Below, piece by piece: positions 16,301 through 25,225 of a stretch of DNA of 40,592 nucleotides. The DNA comes from Cryobacterium sp. (lineage in GTDB: Bacteria > Actinomycetota > Actinomycetes > Actinomycetales > Microbacteriaceae). A model generated the notes under the pieces. The model saw only the letters and a list, made by a program, of their open reading frames with translations, was not told the DNA's origin and searched no databases. The stretch is from assembly GCF_026786305.1 (NCBI RefSeq), contig NZ_JAJAYI010000027.1:1-40592 (forward strand), read 5' to 3'. Each line of letters begins with the position of its first letter. Position 1 is the stretch's first letter. Both the position numbers and the translations under genes were made by a program.

Positions 16301-19267
16301 ATGGTTCCATTCCTCCTCGCGTTCATCGTGCTGTCAGTACTCACGCCGTGGTTCACCCGGCGACTTGGCACCCGCGTCTTCTACCTGATCGCCCTGCTGC
16401 CGGTTGGCGCCTTCGCGTACACGCTCACCCAGACCGCCACGGTCACCGCTGGCGGGGCCGTGACCCAGTCGATCCCGTGGGTTCCGCAGCTCGGCATCAG
16501 TCTGTCCTTCCGGGTCGACACGCTGGCCTGGCTGCTCGCGCTCGTCGTCACCGGTATCGGCGCCCTCGTGCTGGTCTATTGTGCCCGCTATTTCACCGAC
16601 GACGAGCCCAGCCTCGGCCGTTTCGCAGCACTGCTGCTCGCTTTCACCGGCACCATGTACGGTCTCGTCACCGCCGACGATCTCGTGATCGTGTTTATGT
16701 TCTGGGAGGTCACGAGCGTGCTCTCCTACCTGTTGATCGGGCATTACACGCATAAACGCGAGAGCCGTGGCGCCGCCCTGCAGGCTCTGATCGTGACGAC
16801 GTTCGGCGGCCTGGTGATGCTCGTGGGCGTCGTGATGATCTCGGTCGCCGCCGGCACAACGAGCCTCGCCTACATCGTGGCCAACCCGGTGACGAACACC
16901 ATGGGAACCTGGGCGGTTCTGCTCATTCTGGTCGGGGCGCTCTCGAAATCGGCGCTCGTACCATTCCACTTCTGGCTGCCGGCCGCGATGGCCGCGCCGA
17001 CCCCGGTCAGCGCGTACCTGCATGCCGCCGCGATGGTCAAGGCCGGAATCTACATCGTCGCCCGTCTCGCTCCCGGCTACGCCGACAGTGACGGTTGGCT
17101 GCCGGTGCTGGTCACCCTCGGGGTCTGGACCATGGTGGTCGGAGCCTGGCGGGCCCTGCGCCAGTACGACCTCAAACTGCTGCTCGCCTACGGCACGGTC
17201 AGCCAGCTCGGCTTTCTCATGATCGCGATCGGGTTCAACACCCGCGACACGGCGCTCGCCGGCGCCGCCCTGCTGCTCGCGCACGCGCTCTTTAAAGCGA
17301 CGCTGTTTCTTGTCGTCGGTGTCATCGACCACCGGGCCGGCACGCGCGACTGGCGCAGGCTCAGCGGCGTCGGTCGCAGCGCCCCGACACTCGCCGTAAT
17401 CGCGCTCGTGGCGGTGGCGTCCATGGCGGGCCTGCCGCCGGTGTTCGGATTCGTGGCCAAGGAAGCCGTGTTCACCTCGCTGATCGACGCCGCCGTCGGG
17501 GGTTCCGGCTGGGGCTACGCGGCGCTCATCGGCACCGCCGTGGGATCCGTGCTCACGGCGGCGTACAGCATCCGTTTCTTCTGGGGTGCCTTCGGAACGC
17601 GCAAGGAACAGCCGAGAACCGTGCTGCACGCGAGCCCCTGGGACACGCTGCTCGCCCCCGCTGTGCTCACCGTCGCGACCATCGGTCTCGGGCTGTTCGC
17701 CTCCGTACTCGACCCGCTGCTCGCACCCTACGCCGACACCGTGCCGGGTGCCGGCAGTCTCACCGAACCGCCGTACCACCTCGCGTTGTGGCACGGGCTC
17801 GAACCGTCCGTCTACCTCAGCGCCGTCGTTCTGCTGCTCGGAGCCCTACTGTTTCGGGCACGCCGCGGGGTGTTGCGGCTGCAATTGAGAGTGCCCGACT
17901 ATATCGACGCCGGCCGCGGTTACGGCAAGGCCATTCGCGGCGTCGACCGCGTCGCGGCCCGGGTCACCCACTTCGCCCAGCGGGGCGGACTGCCACAGTA
18001 CCTTGGCACCATCCTCACCGTCTTCGTGCTCGCTCTCGGCGTCGCGCTCGTCGTCAACCGCACCTGGCCAGACACGATCGTGCTCTGGGACTACCCGGGC
18101 CAGATCATCATCGCCCTGATCATGGCCACCTGCGCGGTGATGGCGGCTCGGGTCGGGCAGCGGATGACCGCGGTCATTCTCGCCGGCGTCACCGGCTACG
18201 GCCTCGTCGTCCTGTTCGCTTTTCATGGCGCACCCGACCTCGCCCTCGCCCAGGCCCTGGTCGAATCGATCACCATCGTGATCTTCGTGCTCGTGCTGCG
18301 CCGCCTGCCCGCGAACATCGCCCAGCACAACAAACCGGTACGCCGCAAGCGCCGCGTGCTGATCGGCAGCCTCGTCGGCCTGGTCATGGGCACGATCGGC
18401 TTCATCGCGCTCGGTGCCCGCCAGTTCGAGAGTATCGCCGGGGCACTGCCGCGGCTGTCGGTTGAAGACGGACACGGCAACAACATCGTCAACGTGATGC
18501 TCGTGGACATTCGAGCCTGGGACACCATGGGCGAGGTATCCGTGCTCATCGTTGTGGCGACCGGAGTCGCGAGCCTGCTCTTCGTGTCGGGTCGTAATTC
18601 CATCGTGCCCCGGCTGAAGGAATCCCGCCGCCTGCGCTCGGTCGCCAACCGTCGCCGGGTCGTCGCCGACCCCGAGTTCTCGAGCGAGGGCCATGCCGTC
18701 ACCCGTCAGGCTTTCCTGCTCGCGGGGCGCAAGAACCCGCAGCGCAGCCGGTCGATTCTCATCGAGGTGCTCGTGCGGTTGCTGTTCCACCCCGCGATGA
18801 TCGTGTCGATCTACCTTCTCTTTGCCGGCCACAACCTACCCGGCGGCGGGTTCGCCGGCGGACTGCTCGCCGGCCTGGCCCTGGTGGCGCGGTATCTCGC
18901 CGGCGGACGCTACGAGCTGAGCGAAGCGGCCCCAATCGACCCGGGCAAGATTCTCGGCCTCGGCGTGATTCTCGCCGTCGGCATGAGCGTCGTCTCGCTG
19001 TTCTTCGACGGCGTTCCTCTGGAGTCGGCGTACTTCACGGCGACCGTGCCCGTGCTCGGCGACCTGTCGTTCGGCACCGCGACCATCTTCGATATCGGCG
19101 TCTACCTCGTCGTCATCGGCCTCACGTACGACATTTTGCGCAGCCTAGGCAGTGAAATCGACCGGCAGAGCGAGTCGGACCAGAGCGGGCTGCGGCCCAC
19201 GCCCGAACCCCTGATCGATGTCGGGGCGCCGACCCCTGCCACGAAAACCGAGGAGGTCAACCGATGA
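16301..19267 (+). CDS. mrpA: Mrp Na+/H+ antiporter subunit A fused to subunit B
   Basis: 988-residue integral membrane protein, the first and largest subunit of the multi-subunit Mrp (Mnh) cation/proton antiporter. Residues 1 to about 500 resemble complex I subunit NuoL/M, with key ionisable residues Glu136 (MFWEVTS) and Lys216 (SKSALVPFHFWLP). A middle segment of about 600-690 matches the DUF4040/MrpA tail (GAPDLALAQALVESITI). The last part, about 820-960, is the MnhB domain (HPAMIVSIYLLFAGHNLPGG), so A and B are one chain and no separate mrpB follows. The start has a good ribosome site (GGAGG, spacing 5). It begins a six-gene operon with ATGA/GTGA overlaps, and its stop overlaps mrpC. It exports Na+ in exchange for H+, supporting alkali and salt tolerance. 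Confidence 0.93.
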   Translation: MVPFLLAFIVLSVLTPWFTRRLGTRVFYLIALLPVGAFAYTLTQTATVTAGGAVTQSIPWVPQLGISLSFRVDTLAWLLALVVTGIGALVLVYCARYFTDDEPSLGRFAALLLAFTGTMYGLVTADDLVIVFMFWEVTSVLSYLLIGHYTHKRESRGAALQALIVTTFGGLVMLVGVVMISVAAGTTSLAYIVANPVTNTMGTWAVLLILVGALSKSALVPFHFWLPAAMAAPTPVSAYLHAAAMVKAGIYIVARLAPGYADSDGWLPVLVTLGVWTMVVGAWRALRQYDLKLLLAYGTVSQLGFLMIAIGFNTRDTALAGAALLLAHALFKATLFLVVGVIDHRAGTRDWRRLSGVGRSAPTLAVIALVAVASMAGLPPVFGFVAKEAVFTSLIDAAVGGSGWGYAALIGTAVGSVLTAAYSIRFFWGAFGTRKEQPRTVLHASPWDTLLAPAVLTVATIGLGLFASVLDPLLAPYADTVPGAGSLTEPPYHLALWHGLEPSVYLSAVVLLLGALLFRARRGVLRLQLRVPDYIDAGRGYGKAIRGVDRVAARVTHFAQRGGLPQYLGTILTVFVLALGVALVVNRTWPDTIVLWDYPGQIIIALIMATCAVMAARVGQRMTAVILAGVTGYGLVVLFAFHGAPDLALAQALVESITIVIFVLVLRRLPANIAQHNKPVRRKRRVLIGSLVGLVMGTIGFIALGARQFESIAGALPRLSVEDGHGNNIVNVMLVDIRAWDTMGEVSVLIVVATGVASLLFVSGRNSIVPRLKESRRLRSVANRRRVVADPEFSSEGHAVTRQAFLLAGRKNPQRSRSILIEVLVRLLFHPAMIVSIYLLFAGHNLPGGGFAGGLLAGLALVARYLAGGRYELSEAAPIDPGKILGLGVILAVGMSVVSLFFDGVPLESAYFTATVPVLGDLSFGTATIFDIGVYLVVIGLTYDILRSLGSEIDRQSESDQSGLRPTPEPLIDVGAPTPATKTEEVNR

Positions 19268-19809
19268 GCGCCTCCCTCACCCTCGTCATTCTGATGGCCG
19301 TCATGTACGCGGCCGGCGTTTACGTGATGCTCGAACGCAGCCTCACCCGGGTGCTGATCGGCTTTCTGCTCGTCGGCAATGCCACCAACCTGCTCATTTT
19401 CATCATGAGTGGGCGGGCGGGTAGTTCACCGATCGTCACCGGTACGAGCCTCCTGGACATGGTCGACCCGATTCCCCAGGTGCTCATACTTACCGCGATC
19501 GTGATCAACTTCGGCATCACCGCACTGCTGCTCGCGCTCATCTATCGTTCCTGGTGGCTGGCCCAGTTGGGTGACGAGGGCGATACCCTCACGGATGAGC
19601 ACGCCGGCGAGAGCGCCGGTGAGGCCGACGCCACCTTCCGCTCCTCGTCAGACGATGACGATGCGATCGCCGAATCCATCGAGGGCTTCGAGCGGGGCGA
19701 CGGCGCCACGAGCGATGAAGTCAGCAGGAACCGCCCAGCGAATGCTGGCGGCCGCGCTGGTGCATCCGCTCGCAATACGCCTGTTCCCGATGAGGGAGAC
19801 CAGCGATGA
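19264..19809 (+). CDS. mrpC: Mrp Na+/H+ antiporter subunit C
   Basis: 181-residue membrane protein homologous to NuoK. Three transmembrane helices occupy about residues 3-100, with the typical stretch GVYVMLERSLTRVLIGFLL and the motif DPIPQVLILTAIVINFGITA. After the third helix comes an unusual hydrophilic, acidic tail of about 75 residues rich in Asp, Glu, Ser and Gly. Usual MrpC proteins are about 110-125 residues, so this tail is an addition; its role is unknown. The start ATG overlaps the mrpA stop (ATGA) and the end overlaps mrpD. Confidence 0.92.
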   Translation: MSASLTLVILMAVMYAAGVYVMLERSLTRVLIGFLLVGNATNLLIFIMSGRAGSSPIVTGTSLLDMVDPIPQVLILTAIVINFGITALLLALIYRSWWLAQLGDEGDTLTDEHAGESAGEADATFRSSSDDDDAIAESIEGFERGDGATSDEVSRNRPANAGGRAGASARNTPVPDEGDQR

Positions 19810-21413
19810 CCCCCCTGGTTCCCCTCATCGTGTGCCTGCCGCTGCTCGGTGCGGCGGTCGCCCTGACGCTCGGCCAGCGTCGTCGCCTGCAGGTGATGGT
19901 GAGCGTGGCGAGCCTCGCCGCGGCGACTGTCATGAGCGCGGTGCTGCTCGTGCTGGTCGACCGGTTTGGTCCGGCCGTGGTGCAGGTTGGCGGCTGGGAG
20001 GCCCCGTGGGGCATTGTGCTCGTCGTCGACCGACTCTCGGCGATCATGCTGCTCATCTCGGCGCTCATGCTGCTCGGAGTTCTGCTGTTCGCGGTCGGCC
20101 AGGGCATCGTCGACGGCGATACCGAAGCTCCGGTGTCGATTTTTCACCCGACCTATCTCGTACTGGCCGCCGGACTGTTCAACGCCTTCGTGGCCGGCGA
20201 TCTCTTCACCATGTATGTCGGCTTCGAGATGCTGCTGTCGGCGAGCTATGTGCTGCTGACCCTCGGCGGCACGGGCGCCCGCATTCGAGTGGGCATCACC
20301 TACATTGTCGTGAGTCTGGTGTCGTCACTGCTGTTCCTGAGCGCGATCGCGCTCATCTACGGCGCGACCGGCACGGTCACCCTCGCCCTCATCGCCGAGC
20401 GGATGCCCGACCTCCCGGCCGATATCCAGCTGATCCTCGGATTGTTGCTGCTGATCGCCTTCGGGGTGAAAGCCGCCGTGTTTCCGATGTCGTTCTGGCT
20501 GCCGGATTCATACCCGACCGCGCCCGCACCGGTCACGGCGGTGTTCGCCGGACTGCTCACCAAGGTTGGTGTCTACGCGATTCTGCGCACCCAGACCCTG
20601 TTCTTTCCCGATAACCAGTTTTCGATGCCGCTCATGATCGTCGCGGCACTGACCCTGCTCGTCGGCATTTTGGGGGCGCTCGCCCAAGCCGATATCAAAC
20701 GGCTACTTTCGTTCACCCTGATCAGCCACATCGGCTACATGCTGTTTGGCATTGCGATCGGAACCCCGCTGGCCCTTGCGGCGACCATCTTCTACGTCGT
20801 GCACCACATCACCGTACAGACGACCCTGTTCTTGGCGGCGGGGCTCATCGACCGCGTCGGCGGCACCACGTCGCTGTCGCGCCTCGGCGGGTTGCTCAAA
20901 TCTGCCCCGGTCGTGGCCATTTTGTTCTTTCTCGGCGCGCTCAACCTCGGCGGCATCCCACCGTTCTCCGGCTTTCTCGGCAAGATCGCCCTCTTCCAGG
21001 CCGGCACGATCGTCGGCGACCCGATCATCTACGTGCTGATCGGTGTCGGTGCTCTGACCTCGCTGCTCACGCTGTATACCCTGGCTCGAGCTTGGAACCT
21101 GGCCTTCTGGCGGCCCAAGAACCAGGTCAAGGATTACACCTCGTCGATGTCCGCGTCGCTGGTGGAAGACCCCCAGGACGAGGGCATCGTGCTCAAGAAG
21201 ACGGTGTCACCGCTCATGGTCGGCACGACGACCGCCATGCTCGTCCTGACCCTCGGCCTGACCATTTTCGCCGGTCCGATCTTTGAGCTGACCACCCGGG
21301 CTGCCGGCAACATCAGCTCGCCGTCCACCTACATCGACGCCGTGTTCCCGATCGGCACCGGAGCGATCGAAGACACGAACGTGGGCACAAACTTCGAAGG
21401 CGGCGCCAAGTGA
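19806..21413 (+). CDS. mrpD: Mrp Na+/H+ antiporter subunit D
   Basis: 535-residue membrane protein with about 14 helices, homologous to NuoM/NuoN. The helix-5 region carries the conserved glutamate (FTMYVGFEMLLSASYVLL), and KAAVFPMSFWLPDSYPTAPA holds the conserved lysine and broken-helix proline. Together with MrpA it forms part of the proton/sodium pathway. A C-terminal extension of about 60 residues ends in a soluble segment. The start overlaps the mrpC stop and the end overlaps the GTG of mrpE, so translation is probably coupled. Confidence 0.93.
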   Translation: MTPLVPLIVCLPLLGAAVALTLGQRRRLQVMVSVASLAAATVMSAVLLVLVDRFGPAVVQVGGWEAPWGIVLVVDRLSAIMLLISALMLLGVLLFAVGQGIVDGDTEAPVSIFHPTYLVLAAGLFNAFVAGDLFTMYVGFEMLLSASYVLLTLGGTGARIRVGITYIVVSLVSSLLFLSAIALIYGATGTVTLALIAERMPDLPADIQLILGLLLLIAFGVKAAVFPMSFWLPDSYPTAPAPVTAVFAGLLTKVGVYAILRTQTLFFPDNQFSMPLMIVAALTLLVGILGALAQADIKRLLSFTLISHIGYMLFGIAIGTPLALAATIFYVVHHITVQTTLFLAAGLIDRVGGTTSLSRLGGLLKSAPVVAILFFLGALNLGGIPPFSGFLGKIALFQAGTIVGDPIIYVLIGVGALTSLLTLYTLARAWNLAFWRPKNQVKDYTSSMSASLVEDPQDEGIVLKKTVSPLMVGTTTAMLVLTLGLTIFAGPIFELTTRAAGNISSPSTYIDAVFPIGTGAIEDTNVGTNFEGGAK

Positions 21414-22015
21414 CCACGTCGCGCGAACGCCTTGAAGCCGTCGGCAACCAGATTCCGCCGCTGATCGCCCTGATCGTGCTGTGGATGCTGCTCTGGGGTG
21501 AGTTCTCCTGGCTGAACTTGCTCGTCGGGTTCGTTGTCGCCATGATCGTCACCGTGGTGTTCTACCTGGTGCCGGTGCAGCTGAGCGGGCGCCTGCATCC
21601 GCTGCACACCGTGGTATTTTTCGTGCGGTTGATCGTCGACATTGTGCGGGCCTCGATCGATGTGTCCTGGCTGGCGGTGAAACCTCGGCTGGTCACGAGC
21701 AATGCGATCCTGGAGATTCGCTTGCGCACCCGTAGCGACCTCATCCTCACCTGGACCGCTGTGGCTACGTCGATCGTGCCGGGTTCGATCGTCGTCGACA
21801 TCGACCGGGAATCATCGATCCTGTTTCTGCACGTGCTGAACATGCACAGTGCCCGCGATATCGAGCGGTTTCGGCGGCGCGTTCTCGACACCGAGCGGCG
21901 GATCGTGCGCGGCTTCGGCTCCCGCGAAGATGTCGAGCGGATGCGCGGGGTACGGCCAGAGAACCGTCTCACGGCCCGCCGCGCCGCACGAACCAATGGA
22001 AAGGCATCCTCATGA
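21410..22015 (+). CDS. mrpE: Mrp Na+/H+ antiporter subunit E
   Basis: 201 residues. Two N-terminal helices (about 15-60; LWMLLWGEFSWLNLLVGFVV) are followed by the MnhE soluble domain with DVSWLAVKPRL and the RTRSDLILTWTAVATSIVPG segment typical of the family. The start is GTG, formed by the GTGA overlap with the mrpD stop. The basic C-terminal tail (RLTARRAARTNGKASS) is longer than usual. It acts in assembly and stability of the antiporter complex in known systems. Confidence 0.9.
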   Translation: MTTSRERLEAVGNQIPPLIALIVLWMLLWGEFSWLNLLVGFVVAMIVTVVFYLVPVQLSGRLHPLHTVVFFVRLIVDIVRASIDVSWLAVKPRLVTSNAILEIRLRTRSDLILTWTAVATSIVPGSIVVDIDRESSILFLHVLNMHSARDIERFRRRVLDTERRIVRGFGSREDVERMRGVRPENRLTARRAARTNGKASS

Positions 22016-22281
22016 TGTTGCAGAGTGTGGCCGTGGTCGCCGGGGTCATGTTCGCGGTCGGGGCGCTCCTCGCCGTGTACCGCATCGTCGTCGGCCCGAG
22101 CGTGCTCGACCGCGTCATCGCCTCGGATGTGCTCGTCGCGACGATCATCTGCGCCCTCGGCGCCGAGATGGCCCTGAATCGGCACACCGACACCCTGCCG
22201 GTGCTGCTCGTACTGGCACTGTTCGCGGTGCTCGGATCCTTCAGCGTCGCCCGCTTTCTGCCCGCGCGGGACAGCGCATGA
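22012..22281 (+). CDS. mrpF: Mrp Na+/H+ antiporter subunit F
   Basis: 89-residue membrane protein with three helices and the MnhF motif YRIVVGPSVLDRVIASDVLV between helices 1 and 2. Its length matches the family. It overlaps mrpE by ATGA at the start and mrpG by ATGA at the end. Confidence 0.92.
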   Translation: MMLQSVAVVAGVMFAVGALLAVYRIVVGPSVLDRVIASDVLVATIICALGAEMALNRHTDTLPVLLVLALFAVLGSFSVARFLPARDSA

Positions 22282-22622
22282 GCGCCCTATTCCACGATGT
22301 ACTGACGGCGGTTCTCGTACTCGCCGGCGCCACCATGTGCCTCGCCGCCGGAATCGGGCTCATCCGCTTTCCCGACGTGTTGTCGCGTCTGCACGCCGCG
22401 ACCAAACCGCAGATTTTTGGTCTCATGGCTGTGACAGCGGATGTCGCGATCAACAACTTCTCGGTCGGCACCGTCACGCTTGTCGTTGCGATCGTCGTCT
22501 TTCAGGCCCTGACCGCGCCGATGGCCGCGCACCTGGTGGGCCGGGCCGCGTACGAGACCGAGCACCTGCGCCCCGACCTGCTCATCGTCGACGAATTGGA
22601 GGCCCGCCGGGCCGCTCGCTAA
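22278..22622 (+). CDS. mrpG: Mrp Na+/H+ antiporter subunit G
   Basis: 114-residue membrane protein with three helices. The MnhG hallmark GIGLIRFPDVLSRLHAATKP follows the first helix. The start at 22278 is set by the ATGA overlap with the mrpF stop and by the family length; the open frame extends further upstream but that part is only a shadow of mrpE and mrpF. It is the last gene of the Mrp operon. The next 45 bp carry no evident strong terminator before the glyA promoter. Confidence 0.92.
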   Translation: MSALFHDVLTAVLVLAGATMCLAAGIGLIRFPDVLSRLHAATKPQIFGLMAVTADVAINNFSVGTVTLVVAIVVFQALTAPMAAHLVGRAAYETEHLRPDLLIVDELEARRAAR

Positions 22623-22667
22623 CGGCTCGCGGTCTGGCCCATCGACGCAAACGCCGGCACAGGCTGA

Positions 22668-22673
22668 TATGCT
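22668..22673 (+). promoter_or_regulatory. -10 element TATGCT for the riboswitch-glyA transcript
   Basis: A TATGCT hexamer lies about seven bases before the first pairing segment of the riboswitch (AGTCGC at 22679), placing the transcript start at the edge of the aptamer. No clear -35 box is seen. Confidence 0.5.
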
Positions 22674-22675
22674 GG

Positions 22676-22760
22676 CGGAGTCGCAACTGGCGTAGCACGA
22701 AGATGGGTCACCATCGGGGAGCGACTGACACGGTTGGTGGCCGCACGCCTGGGCCGCAAC
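22676..22760 (+). ncRNA. ZTP (pfl) riboswitch upstream of glyA
   Basis: The leader of glyA contains the conserved landmarks of the ZTP/ZMP aptamer: ACTGGCG, then ACCATCGGGGAGCGAC, and after a variable linker GCCGCACGCCTGGGC. Helix P1 pairs AGTCGC (22679-22684) with GCGACT (22721-22726), an inner helix pairs GATGG with CCATC across a GTCA loop, and the 3' domain can fold through GGCC/GGCC. Known members bind ZMP/ZTP, which accumulates when 10-formyl-THF is short, and switch on folate one-carbon and purine genes, including glyA and folD. The Shine-Dalgarno of glyA (AAGGAG, 22771-22776) follows within a dozen bases, so control is probably at translation. The boundaries are approximate. Confidence 0.85.
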
Positions 22761-22782
22761 ATCCACACGTAAGGAGAACTCC

Positions 22783-24075
22783 GTGCCTGATACCGCTACC
22801 GTTCTGAGGTCGACCTTCAACGAGCCGCTCTCGGTTGTCGACCCCGAGATTGCCGCCGTGCTCGAGCAGGAGCTCGGCCGCCAGCGCGACTATCTCGAAA
22901 TGATTGCGAGCGAGAACTTCGTTTCCCGCGCCATTTTGCAGTCGCAGGGCTCGGTGCTCACCAACAAATACGCCGAGGGCTACCCGGGGCGCCGCTACTA
23001 CGGCGGATGCGAGTACGTCGACGTTGCCGAGCAGCTCGCCATCGACCGCGCCAAAAGCCTGTTCGGTGCCGCCTACGCGAATGTGCAGCCGCACTCCGGC
23101 GCCACCGCCAACGCCGCGGTACTCTCCGCCATCGCCACGCCCGGCGACACCATCCTCGGGCTCGAGTTGGCCCACGGCGGCCACCTCACCCACGGCATGA
23201 AGCTCAACTTCTCGGGCAAGCTGTACAACCCGGTGGCCTACGGCGTCGACCCGGAGACTTTCCGTATCGACATGAACGTCGTGCGCGACAAGGCCCTCGA
23301 AAGCAGGCCGAAGGTCATCATTGCCGGCTGGTCGGCTTATCCGCGCCACCTCGACTTCGAAGCCTTCCGTGCCATCGCCGACGAGGTCGGCGCGTTGTTG
23401 TGGGTCGACATGGCCCACTTCGCCGGACTCGTCGCTGCTGGCCTGCATCCCTCGCCCGTGCCCTACGCCGATGTCGTGTCGAGCACCGTGCACAAGACAC
23501 TCGCCGGCCCGCGCTCGGGGATCATTCTGTCGCGCGATATGGCCCTGGCCAAGAAGCTCAACTCCAACGTGTTCCCCGGCCAGCAGGGCGGACCGCTCAT
23601 GCACGTGATCGCCGCCAAGGCCACCGCGTTCAAGCTCGCGGCCGAGCCCGAGTTCAAGGAGCGCCAGGAGCGCACCCTGCGCGGTGCCAGCATCCTCGCC
23701 GACCGCCTCACTGCCGATGACTCGCGGGCCCACGGCATCGACGTGCTCACCGGCGGCACCGACGTGCACCTCGTGCTCGCCGACCTGCGCCACTCTGAAA
23801 TCAACGGCCAACAGGCCGAAGACGCCCTGCACGAGGTCGGCATAACCGTGAACCGCAACTCGGTTCCGTTCGACCCGCGCCCGCCGATGGTCACCTCTGG
23901 CCTCCGCATCGGCACGCCCGCCCTGGCCACCCGCGGATTCGGCGATGTCGAGTTCACCGAGGTCGCCGACGTCATCGCCGAAGCGCTCAAGCCCGGCGCC
24001 GATATTGCCGCGCTCCGCACCCGCGTCGGCGTGCTCACGCAGGCGTTCCCGCTGTATTCCGGGCTGCAGCAGTAA
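22783..24075 (+). CDS. glyA: Serine hydroxymethyltransferase
   Basis: 430-residue cytosolic PLP enzyme that interconverts serine + THF and glycine + 5,10-methylene-THF, the main feed of one-carbon units. Signatures are MIASENFVS near the N-terminus, [15 protein letters not shown], the PLP lysine Lys238 in [15 protein letters not shown], and [10 protein letters not shown] toward the C-terminal domain. The length matches the family. The start is GTG, supported by AAGGAG seven bases upstream. It is preceded by a ZTP riboswitch, which would raise its expression when formyl-folate is low, and followed after 183 bp by folD. Confidence 0.96.
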   Translation: MPDTATVLRSTFNEPLSVVDPEIAAVLEQELGRQRDYLEMIASENFVSRAILQSQGSVLTNKYAEGYPGRRYYGGCEYVDVAEQLAIDRAKSLFGAAYANVQPHSGATANAAVLSAIATPGDTILGLELAHGGHLTHGMKLNFSGKLYNPVAYGVDPETFRIDMNVVRDKALESRPKVIIAGWSAYPRHLDFEAFRAIADEVGALLWVDMAHFAGLVAAGLHPSPVPYADVVSSTVHKTLAGPRSGIILSRDMALAKKLNSNVFPGQQGGPLMHVIAAKATAFKLAAEPEFKERQERTLRGASILADRLTADDSRAHGIDVLTGGTDVHLVLADLRHSEINGQQAEDALHEVGITVNRNSVPFDPRPPMVTSGLRIGTPALATRGFGDVEFTEVADVIAEALKPGADIAALRTRVGVLTQAFPLYSGLQQ

Positions 24076-24091
24076 CGTAACCGCGTCGATA

Positions 24092-24128
24092 ACGGATGCC
24101 GCCGGCCGGCTCGGTTAGCGGCATCCGT
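24092..24128 (+). terminator. Hairpin terminator after glyA
   Basis: Perfect 10-bp arms ACGGATGCCG and CGGCATCCGT enclose a 17-nt loop, 16 bp after the glyA stop. There is no T tract. As in other hairpins in this window, the arms contain the CGGATGC heptamer. It suggests that folD is at least partly transcribed on its own; a TTGACA at 24139-24144 could be its -35 box, but no good -10 follows. Confidence 0.55.
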
Positions 24129-24258
24129 CGTCTCGGCATTGACAGCGCGTCGCTCGTGCGTTGCCTGCGCGTTACCCGCGCGACTCGTACCGATCGCAGA
24201 CTGGACGACGGCACGCGGCCCCGGTGCACCGACGTAAACGATCAGACTAGGAACCACG

Positions 24259-25143
24259 ATGACGGCAATCACACTGGACGGGGTCACAACCGCGTCCGAT
24301 ATCAAAGCCGAGCTGCGGGACCGTATTTCTGCCCTGCGCTCGCACGGCGTCGTGCCGGGCCTGGCCACCCTGCTCGTGGGAAATGACCCGGGTTCTGAGC
24401 TCTACGTTGCGGGCAAGCATCGCGACTGCGCTGAGGTCGGCATCGAATCGCTGCGTATCGACCTGCCCGGTTCGGCGACCACGGCCGACGTGCGCGCCGC
24501 CATCAACGACCTCAACAACAGTCGTGAGGTGACCGGCTACATCATTCAGCTGCCGCTGCCGGTTGGCCACAACGAGAACGCGATGCTCGAGCTCATCGAT
24601 CCGTCAAAGGATGCCGACGGCCTGCACCCGACCAACCTGGGACGCCTCGTGCTCGGTATCGAGGGCGAACTCCGCTCACCGCTGCCCTGCACCCCCGCTG
24701 GGATCGTCGAGCTGCTACGCCGGTATGACGTGCCGATCGTGGGCAAGAAGGTCGTCGTGGTCGGCCGTGGACTCACGGTCGGGCGTCCGCTTGGCCTGCT
24801 TTTCACGCGCAAGGGCCTCGACGCGACCGTCACCCTCACCCATTCCCGCACGGTCGACCTCGCCGCTGAGGTACGTCGCGCCGACATCGTCGTGGCCGCT
24901 GTCGGTGTGCCGCACCTGGTGCAGGCCGACTGGATCAAGCCCGGTGCCGCGGTACTCGACGTGGGAATCACCCGTGTGCACGACGAGGTCACCGGCAAGG
25001 GCAAGCTCACCGGCGATGTGCACCCCGACGTGGCCACGGTCGCCGGGCACCTCTCACCCAACCCGCGCGGCGTCGGCCCGATGACTCGCGCCATGCTGCT
25101 CTCCAACGTGGTCAAGGCCGCCGAGCAGTCGCTGCGGGCGTAG
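24259..25143 (+). CDS. folD: Bifunctional methylene-THF dehydrogenase / methenyl-THF cyclohydrolase
   Basis: 294-residue cytosolic enzyme converting 5,10-methylene-THF to 10-formyl-THF with NADP+. The N-terminal catalytic domain has Tyr49 and Lys53 in YVAGKHRDC, and the QLPLP motif follows. The NADP-binding domain has [13 protein letters not shown]. The C-terminal stretch [27 protein letters not shown] is typical. An AGGA sequence six bases upstream supports the start. It lies directly downstream of glyA, whose product makes its substrate, forming a one-carbon pair. Confidence 0.95.
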   Translation: MTAITLDGVTTASDIKAELRDRISALRSHGVVPGLATLLVGNDPGSELYVAGKHRDCAEVGIESLRIDLPGSATTADVRAAINDLNNSREVTGYIIQLPLPVGHNENAMLELIDPSKDADGLHPTNLGRLVLGIEGELRSPLPCTPAGIVELLRRYDVPIVGKKVVVVGRGLTVGRPLGLLFTRKGLDATVTLTHSRTVDLAAEVRRADIVVAAVGVPHLVQADWIKPGAAVLDVGITRVHDEVTGKGKLTGDVHPDVATVAGHLSPNPRGVGPMTRAMLLSNVVKAAEQSLRA

Positions 25144-25159
25144 GCTGCCCGCCGTCGGC

Positions 25160-25225
25160 GGTCTCGGCAGGCTCGACGAACGAAACATTGGTCGAGCGCA
25201 TGCCCGTTGGTCGAGCTTGTCGAAC
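25160..25225. repeat. REP-like repeat with GGTCGAGC / GCTCGAC cores
   Basis: The gap between the converging folD and carbonic anhydrase genes contains GGTCTCGGCAGGCTCGACGA, then an opposed TTGGTCGAGC (25189-25198) and another GTTGGTCGAGCTTGTCGAAC (25206-25225). These are variants of one short sequence in opposite orientation, able to form hairpins. A related TTGGTCGAGACCA occurs at 37298-37310. I associate this type of element with dispersed repeats of Microbacteriaceae (recollection, not verified). It may also act as a two-way terminator. Confidence 0.55.

Noticed and set aside
16334..17794. 486-codon minus-strand open frame within mrpA
   Set aside because: Composition is dominated by Arg, Gly, His, Glu and Asp without hydrophobic core or motifs; it is a shadow of the conserved mrpA frame.
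22676..22760. glyA leader as a THF or glycine riboswitch
   Set aside because: The GGGGAGCGAC and CGCCTGGGC landmarks fit the ZTP class; the features of the other classes were not seen.
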